The notes under the pieces were generated by a model that worked only from the letters and a program-made list of their open reading frames with translations, was not told the origin of the DNA and searched no databases. Below are positions 60,589 through 64,000 of a stretch of DNA of 64,000 bases, piece by piece. The first letter of the stretch is position 1, and every line of letters starts with the position of its first letter. This stretch comes from Mesorhizobium erdmanii USDA 3471 (lineage in GTDB: Bacteria > Pseudomonadota > Alphaproteobacteria > Rhizobiales > Rhizobiaceae). Position numbers and translations under genes: made by a program. The stretch covers positions 193-64,192 of the forward strand of contig NZ_AXAE01000033.1 of assembly GCF_000472705.1 (NCBI RefSeq). The letters are read 5' to 3'.

Positions 60589-60937
60589 GCCCGGGTTGGG
60601 AAGTTCGGTGAGGGTCTGGGACGTCACGCGGTACAGATTCGACTGTATGTTCATCGCGAATCACCTCCTCGATACGGGAGGCCAAGGTGCTGTTCAAATG
60701 GTGCAGCAATGTGAGCAGCGTTCGGACGTTGATGCGGGCCAACGATTTCGACACGCCCTGTTCTTCCGGTGACGCCGCTGCAAGGTCGGTCACCGAACGC
60801 CGAATTGAGCGGCGGCGTCCGTCAGGCAGTCGAACAACGACGAAAGCCGGACCGCGCGCAGAACGGGACGAAACCAGCTCCAGACGCTGGCCCGCAAGGC
60901 CGTGACGCGGGTCGATCACCGTCAAATGAGACACCAC
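60458..60937 (-). CDS. DUF5372-like accessory protein of the element
   Basis: The product is about 159 residues. The first 50 (VSHLTVIDPRHGLAGQRLEL, then VVVRLPDGRRRSIRRSVTDL) match small beta-rich proteins of the DUF5372 type that precede this class of serine recombinase. A helical part follows, and the last 60 residues overlap the small ORF and look less conserved. The role is unknown; co-occurrence suggests help in recombination. Confidence 0.6.
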   Translation of the reverse strand: MVSHLTVIDPRHGLAGQRLELVSSRSARGPAFVVVRLPDGRRRSIRRSVTDLAAASPEEQGVSKSLARINVRTLLTLLHHLNSTLASRIEEVIRDEHTVESVPRDVPDPHRTSQPGHGDTPEPLAQLAGGDAEADRAEPRATSLADAIDGRADSGGSAC

Positions 60938-60954
60938 CCGGTCGAGAATGGCGG

Positions 60955-61240
60955 CGGCCTCTGATGTTTGGTTCGCCGAAGACGGCGGGCCATTCGCCGA
61001 ACGCTAGGTTGGTGGTGACGATGATCGAGGTCCGTTCATAGAGCTTGCTGATCAGGTGGAAGAGCAATTGCCCGCCGGCTTGTGCGAAGGGCAGATAGCC
61101 GAGTTCGTCGAGCACGACAAAGTCCAGCCTGGTCAGGTAGTCGGCGATGCGGCCTTGCTTGCCGCCGCAGTGCTCGGTCTCGAGCCGGTTGACGAGATCG
61201 ACGACGTTGAAGAAGCGGCTAGCCAAGCCACTCACCTCGG
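60955..61240 (-). pseudogene. istB: IS21-type istB, central piece
   Basis: The minus frame reads ASRFFNVVDLVNRLETEHCG, then YLTRLDFVVLDELGYLPFAQ (Walker B), and YERTSIIVTTNLAFGEWPAV before the recombinase element begins. The N-terminal part with Walker A is missing, as is istA. The IS is therefore dead. Confidence 0.85.
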
Positions 61241-61464
61241 CTTCTGACAGCATCACCAGTGCATCTGACCCCAACGCCGACCATCGCTTTGGCAAACACT
61301 TGGCTACGCAATTTGCCCGACAGAGACGGACGACTAAAAGTCGGGTGTTTTGGGCGGTCACTGCGGCGTCTCGGCCAAGAGTTGCCCACGACCGGGCGCT
61401 AACCCTCGGAAATGTCGACTGTATTCTGAGACGGTCGAAAAACCCGGAATTCGGGCGTACTGAA
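61241..61464. other. Segment between istB remnant and tRNA
   Basis: No gene is supported. This is the region just 3' of the tRNA gene, where an integrated island would begin. No integrase gene lies directly beside it. Confidence 0.4.
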
Positions 61465-61540
61465 TGGTGGGCCCGGAGGGACTCGAACCCCCAACCAAGC
61501 GGTTATGAGCCGCCGGCTCTAACCATTGAGCTACAGGCCC
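61465..61540 (-). tRNA. tRNA-Ile (CAT anticodon, lysidine type)
   Basis: The 76-base minus-strand gene begins GGGCCTGTAGCTCAATGG and ends CCGGGCCCACCA, so CCA is encoded. The acceptor stem GGGCCTG/CGGGCCC pairs with one G-U. The anticodon loop is CTCATAA (CAT at 61505-61507), and the T arm has GGTTCGAGTCC. The sequence around the anticodon (GGCGGCTCATAACCGCTTGG) resembles tRNA-Ile2, whose C34 is changed to lysidine to read AUA, more than initiator or elongator Met. It borders the IS debris and is a likely island insertion site. Confidence 0.9.
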
Positions 61541-61674
61541 CACGCGGGCTGGATTAATGTTTTTCGCATCGCGGCACAAGGCTTTCCCGACAGGCTTTCG
61601 CGGATCGCCCAAATCAACCCATAATCGCGCTCTACGCGACGTCTGCGACTGGATCGCAGACCAAGGAGATTTTG

Positions 61675-62388
61675 ATGACCAAACATCTTTTGCCGCTCGC
61701 ACTCGCCGCCGCAATCGCTTTTCCGGCAATGGCCGCGGCCGCCGATTCGCCGACGCCGCCCCGCATCGTCGTTTCGGGCGAAGGCGAAGCGACCATCCCT
61801 CCCGACCTGGCGCTGCTTTCGCTCAGCGTGATGCGCGAAGCCAAGACGGCGCGCGCCGCGCTCGACGCCAACAACGACGCCATGGCCGCGGTGATCGCGG
61901 CGATGAAGGCCGCCGGCATCAAGGATCGCGACCTGCAGACGGCAGGCATCCAGATCAACCCGCGCTATAACTACACCAACAAGCCCGATGGCGGCCAAGA
62001 GGCCGAGCTCGTCGCCTATCAGGTGACCAACACGCTCGCGGTGCGCGTGCGCGACATCGACAAGACAGGCGAGATCCTCGACAAGGCCGTGTCGCTCGGC
62101 GTCAACCAGGGTGGCGGCATCTCCTTCACCAATGACAACCCAGCGGCAACCATCGACGCGGCCCGCAAGAAGGCGGTGGCCAACGCAATCGCCAAGGCCA
62201 AGACGCTTGCGGAAGCCGCCGGCGTCAGCATCGGGCGGGTGCTGGAGATTACCGACCAGAACATCGCGCCGCCGCCGATGGCGATCAATGCCAAGGCCTT
62301 CGACGCCGCCGCGGGTGCCGCGGTGCCGACGCAAGCCGGTGAGAACGCCTATAACGTCCAGGTCACCGTCACGTTCGAACTGAAATAG
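61675..62388 (+). CDS. SIMPL-domain (DUF541) periplasmic protein
   Basis: The 237-residue product has a signal peptide cleaved near AAAADS, then a SIMPL domain: RIVVSGEGEATIPPDLALLS, LQTAGIQINPRYNY, VTNTLAVRVRDIDKTGEILD and ARKKAVANAIAKAKTLAEAA. Members are periplasmic or outer-membrane-linked, and one (BP26) is a Brucella antigen; their biochemical role is uncertain. AAGGAG precedes the ATG at 61675. It lies on the chromosomal side of the tRNA gene. Confidence 0.88.
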   Translation: MTKHLLPLALAAAIAFPAMAAAADSPTPPRIVVSGEGEATIPPDLALLSLSVMREAKTARAALDANNDAMAAVIAAMKAAGIKDRDLQTAGIQINPRYNYTNKPDGGQEAELVAYQVTNTLAVRVRDIDKTGEILDKAVSLGVNQGGGISFTNDNPAATIDAARKKAVANAIAKAKTLAEAAGVSIGRVLEITDQNIAPPPMAINAKAFDAAAGAAVPTQAGENAYNVQVTVTFELK

Positions 62389-62451
62389 GCAAGTCCGGGT
62401 TATGCGTGGTCGAACCTTGCCCGGCCACGCCTTCGGCAAATGCCACGCATG

Positions 62452-62487
62452 AAAAACCCCGCGGGATCGCTCCAGCGGGGTTTTTTT
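62452..62487 (+). terminator. Rho-independent terminator of the SIMPL gene
   Basis: The arms AAACCCCGC and GCGGGGTTT pair around a short loop and run into seven T (62481-62487), 64 bases after the SIMPL stop. Confidence 0.88.
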
Positions 62488-62530
62488 GAGCCGCACCCTT
62501 CCGCCAGGGATGGGGGCCCTACCAGCACAG

Positions 62531-62555
62531 GCTAAGCCGCGTTGGGCGGCTTAGC
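62531..62555 (-). terminator. Terminator hairpin of the minus-strand gene
   Basis: A perfect 10-base-pair stem (GCTAAGCCGC / GCGGCTTAGC, loop GTTGG) lies just after the stop of the gene at 62564-62935. It lacks a long T run on that strand, so it may only protect the transcript end. Confidence 0.6.
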
Positions 62556-62563
62556 CGCAAGCC

Positions 62564-62935
62564 TCAGCGATAGATGACCGGGCAACCGCGCTCGTTGGCG
62601 AACACGATGACGACGCGGTCGCCGTCCTGGCGGCCCATGACCTTGACCACCCTGCGGTTGACGTCGACGATACGGGCGCGGTACAGGCCCATGCGCTCGG
62701 CCTTGTCGAGGGCGCGTTCCGGCGAGCAGCCACGGCGCCAGCCATCGCGGCGCCAGTCGTCGCGACGCTCGTCACGGCGGTGGCGGTAGCCGTCATCACC
62801 GGCGTAGACGCCGAAACGCGGGTCGTTGTTGTTGCCGAAGCCGAGATAGAGGCTGTCGGCATGGGCCGGAATGGCGGTCAGCGCGCCGAGGCCGACCAGG
62901 GCCGAGAGGGCCGCCGTTTTCACCGTGTTGAACAT
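62564..62935 (-). CDS. Small secreted protein, Arg/Asp-rich, unknown
   Basis: The product is about 123 residues with a signal peptide (MFNTVKTAALSALVGLGALT, cleaved near AHA). A Gly/Asn/aromatic stretch (LYLGFGNNNDPRFGVY) is followed by an Arg/Asp-rich repeat region (RHRRDERRDDWRRDGWRRGC) and a compact end with conserved-looking KAERMGLYRARI and GCPVIYR. Similar proteins occur widely in Rhizobiales without assigned function. AACAAGGAGAGAAG precedes ATG 62935, which fixes the start. Confidence 0.75.
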   Translation of the reverse strand: MFNTVKTAALSALVGLGALTAIPAHADSLYLGFGNNNDPRFGVYAGDDGYRHRRDERRDDWRRDGWRRGCSPERALDKAERMGLYRARIVDVNRRVVKVMGRQDGDRVVIVFANERGCPVIYR

Positions 62936-63140
62936 GGTCTTCTCTCCTTGTTGCGGGCTTGCGCCCGTCCTCTTGAAACCGATGATCGGAGAATGCACCA
63001 GCCTGTCTGAACTATTTACGAACTCGCCGTTCATCTGCGGTTCATGTCGCGGAGAAGGACATCTTCGCCAAGTTTCGGGCAATGCGTCGCCAAAACGTCT
63101 TGCCCGGGTTCCTTGTTCCGGAACCGGGCTGACACGGGCC

Positions 63141-63587
63141 TCAAGGCTCGTCGTCCAGTATATAGTCAAAGTAATCTTCAGGCTCGGCCAGATCGGTCTC
63201 GCTCGCCTTGACCCGGCCGCGCATCGAAATGCCGGCCTCATGCACGGTCTCGGCAGTGCCCGACACCAGCCGATGCCACCAGTAGAGGTCGCGTCCCTCG
63301 GCCACCAGCCGGTAGGCGCAGGTGCTGGGCAGCCAGCTGATGGTGCGCACATTCCGCGGCGTCAGCCCGACACAGTCGGAAACCCGAGCCAGCCGGTTGG
63401 CGTAGTCGGAGCAGCGACAGGTTTGTGCGTCGAACAGCCGGCAGCCGACAGTGGTCCAGTAAATCTCGCCGGTATCCTCGTCCTCAAGCTTCGACAGGCA
63501 GCATTTGCCGCAGCCGTCGCACAGCGATTCCCACTCGGCCGGGCTCATCGCCTCCAGCGTCTTTGTTTTCCAGAATGGCGTTTCCAT
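63141..63587 (-). CDS. YcgN/UPF0260 cysteine-cluster protein
   Basis: The 148-residue product is a YcgN-family protein. It has the cysteine cluster CDGCGKCCLSKLEDEDTGEI, then CRLFDAQTCRCSDYANR, then WLPSTCAYR, with eight or more conserved Cys that could bind iron-sulfur or zinc. The function is unknown. The length equals that of family members, and the frame is intact. It is an ordinary chromosomal gene flanking the island. Confidence 0.92.
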   Translation of the reverse strand: METPFWKTKTLEAMSPAEWESLCDGCGKCCLSKLEDEDTGEIYWTTVGCRLFDAQTCRCSDYANRLARVSDCVGLTPRNVRTISWLPSTCAYRLVAEGRDLYWWHRLVSGTAETVHEAGISMRGRVKASETDLAEPEDYFDYILDDEP

Positions 63588-63785
63588 TTTGGGGATGTGG
63601 CCCCAGCAGCCGCCGAGGTCAAGCGCGGCAACGGCTGAAATGAGGCCGCAACTCGGTCGAATGACACGAAGTTGCCTTCAAAAGGCCGGCCAATCGCCCC
63701 GTACGGCCCCTACCCATGGGCGGCTGGAACCAATTTGCTTACAAGCGGTTTCGGCAAGGATGGGACCCCACAAGGAGAATTTTCG

Positions 63786-64000
63786 ATGAAACGCCAACCA
63801 TGGATTCTGGCAGGCACCGCACTTGGCCTGCTGATGGCGTCCGCGCCGTTGGGCGCGTTCCCGCTTCAGGGAAGTGCCGCGTTCGGCCCCATGCAGCGCG
63901 GTGGAACGCCGCTGATTCTGGCGCAGGACGCCCCCACCGACGAGGCACAGCCGAGCGACCAGGAGCAACGGCGCAAAAAGAAGCACGACCAGCAGCAGCA
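63786..64000 (+). CDS. Exported protein, 5' end only
   Basis: Seventy-one codons are visible before the window ends. A signal peptide (MKRQPWILAGTALGLLMASA) is followed by a Gln/Lys/Arg/Asp-rich stretch (EQRRKKKHDQQQ). AAGGAG lies before the ATG. Rhizobial OmpA-family proteins with long charged linkers begin this way, but the fragment is too short to name. Confidence 0.6.
   Translation, partial: MKRQPWILAGTALGLLMASAPLGAFPLQGSAAFGPMQRGGTPLILAQDAPTDEAQPSDQEQRRKKKHDQQQ

Larger units (their letters stand above)
58358..60955 (-). mobile_element. Serine-recombinase element inserted in istB
   Basis: About 2.6 kb separates the two halves of istB and contains, in order on the minus strand, a DUF5372-like gene, a small ORF and a large serine recombinase. 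The istB sequence is VFG at the left junction side and FADAK at the right, with similar bases (TTCGGCGA and TTCGCTGA) at the two joints, so any target duplication has diverged or is imperfect. No passenger genes are carried. Confidence 0.7.

Noticed and set aside
1..61464. Second copy of the tRNA-Ile 3' end as left attachment site
   Set aside because: I looked for the terminal sequence (GGGTTCGAGTCCCTCC and its complement) and found none inside the window.
1..64000. CRISPR array
   Set aside because: No regularly spaced direct repeats with unique spacers were seen; the repeated promoter box is dispersed and lies before genes.

Overview
The window reads as a GC-rich alphaproteobacterial genome of the Rhizobiales, most likely Mesorhizobium or a close relative. 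The clues are a remnant repABC replication module, FixJ-type regulators, an RES/Xre toxin-antitoxin pair, TAT-exported hydrolases and rhizobial-type chromosomal genes at the right end. The genus is inferred from gene types, not from a search.

Layout. (1) 1-2.1 kb: two minus-strand genes, a coiled-coil protein and an OmpA-like membrane protein cut by the window edge. (2) 3.2-10.0 kb: a plus-strand run of SphA/MetA-like porin, arylsulfatase, formylglycine-generating enzyme, DUF900 lipoprotein hydrolase and MscS channel. (3) 10-20 kb: a patchwork of IS1, ParB-like and PEP carboxylase remnants, a truncated tyrosine recombinase, an RES/Xre pair, repC and repB with their counter-transcribed RNA, a repA tail, and a phage terminase tail. 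(4) 20-45 kb: a stress and xenobiotic block with three alpha/beta hydrolases of epoxide-hydrolase type, a second TAT-free esterase-like hydrolase that is frameshifted, EmrAB-type efflux, a DUF417 (RclC-like) membrane protein, a YdeP-type molybdopterin oxidoreductase, enoyl-CoA hydratase, isochorismatase, Ohr peroxidase, an MDR reductase and AraC, together with a FixJ-type regulator and a five-PAS histidine kinase with its receiver. (5) 44.8-57.3 kb: a signalling block with two more kinases, a broken receiver gene, two winged-helix/NTPase/TPR regulators, an MFS transporter and a second FixJ-type regulator. (6) 58.2-61.2 kb: a serine-recombinase element inserted in an IS21 istB gene. (7) 61.5-64 kb: a tRNA-Ile(CAT) gene followed by ordinary chromosomal genes (SIMPL protein, YcgN, small secreted proteins).

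The main new observation is a recurring promoter element. Its core is a palindrome close to GATACCwwGGTATC, often followed by AATGGAC. I find it upstream of about eleven transcription units between 20.0 and 39.6 kb, including the FixJ-type regulator (34353) and the five-PAS kinase (35233). Its ACCwwGGT centre resembles the boxes bound by StyR/TodT-type regulators, which are FixJ-family partners of multi-PAS kinases controlling aromatic-hydrocarbon catabolism. I infer that region 4 is one self-regulated regulon for sensing and detoxifying reactive or epoxide-type compounds. Within it, the pair epoxide hydrolase plus an unknown partner protein occurs twice.

The tRNA-Ile gene probably marks the right edge of a genomic island built from plasmid, phage and IS debris around this regulon. 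The left edge was not identified.
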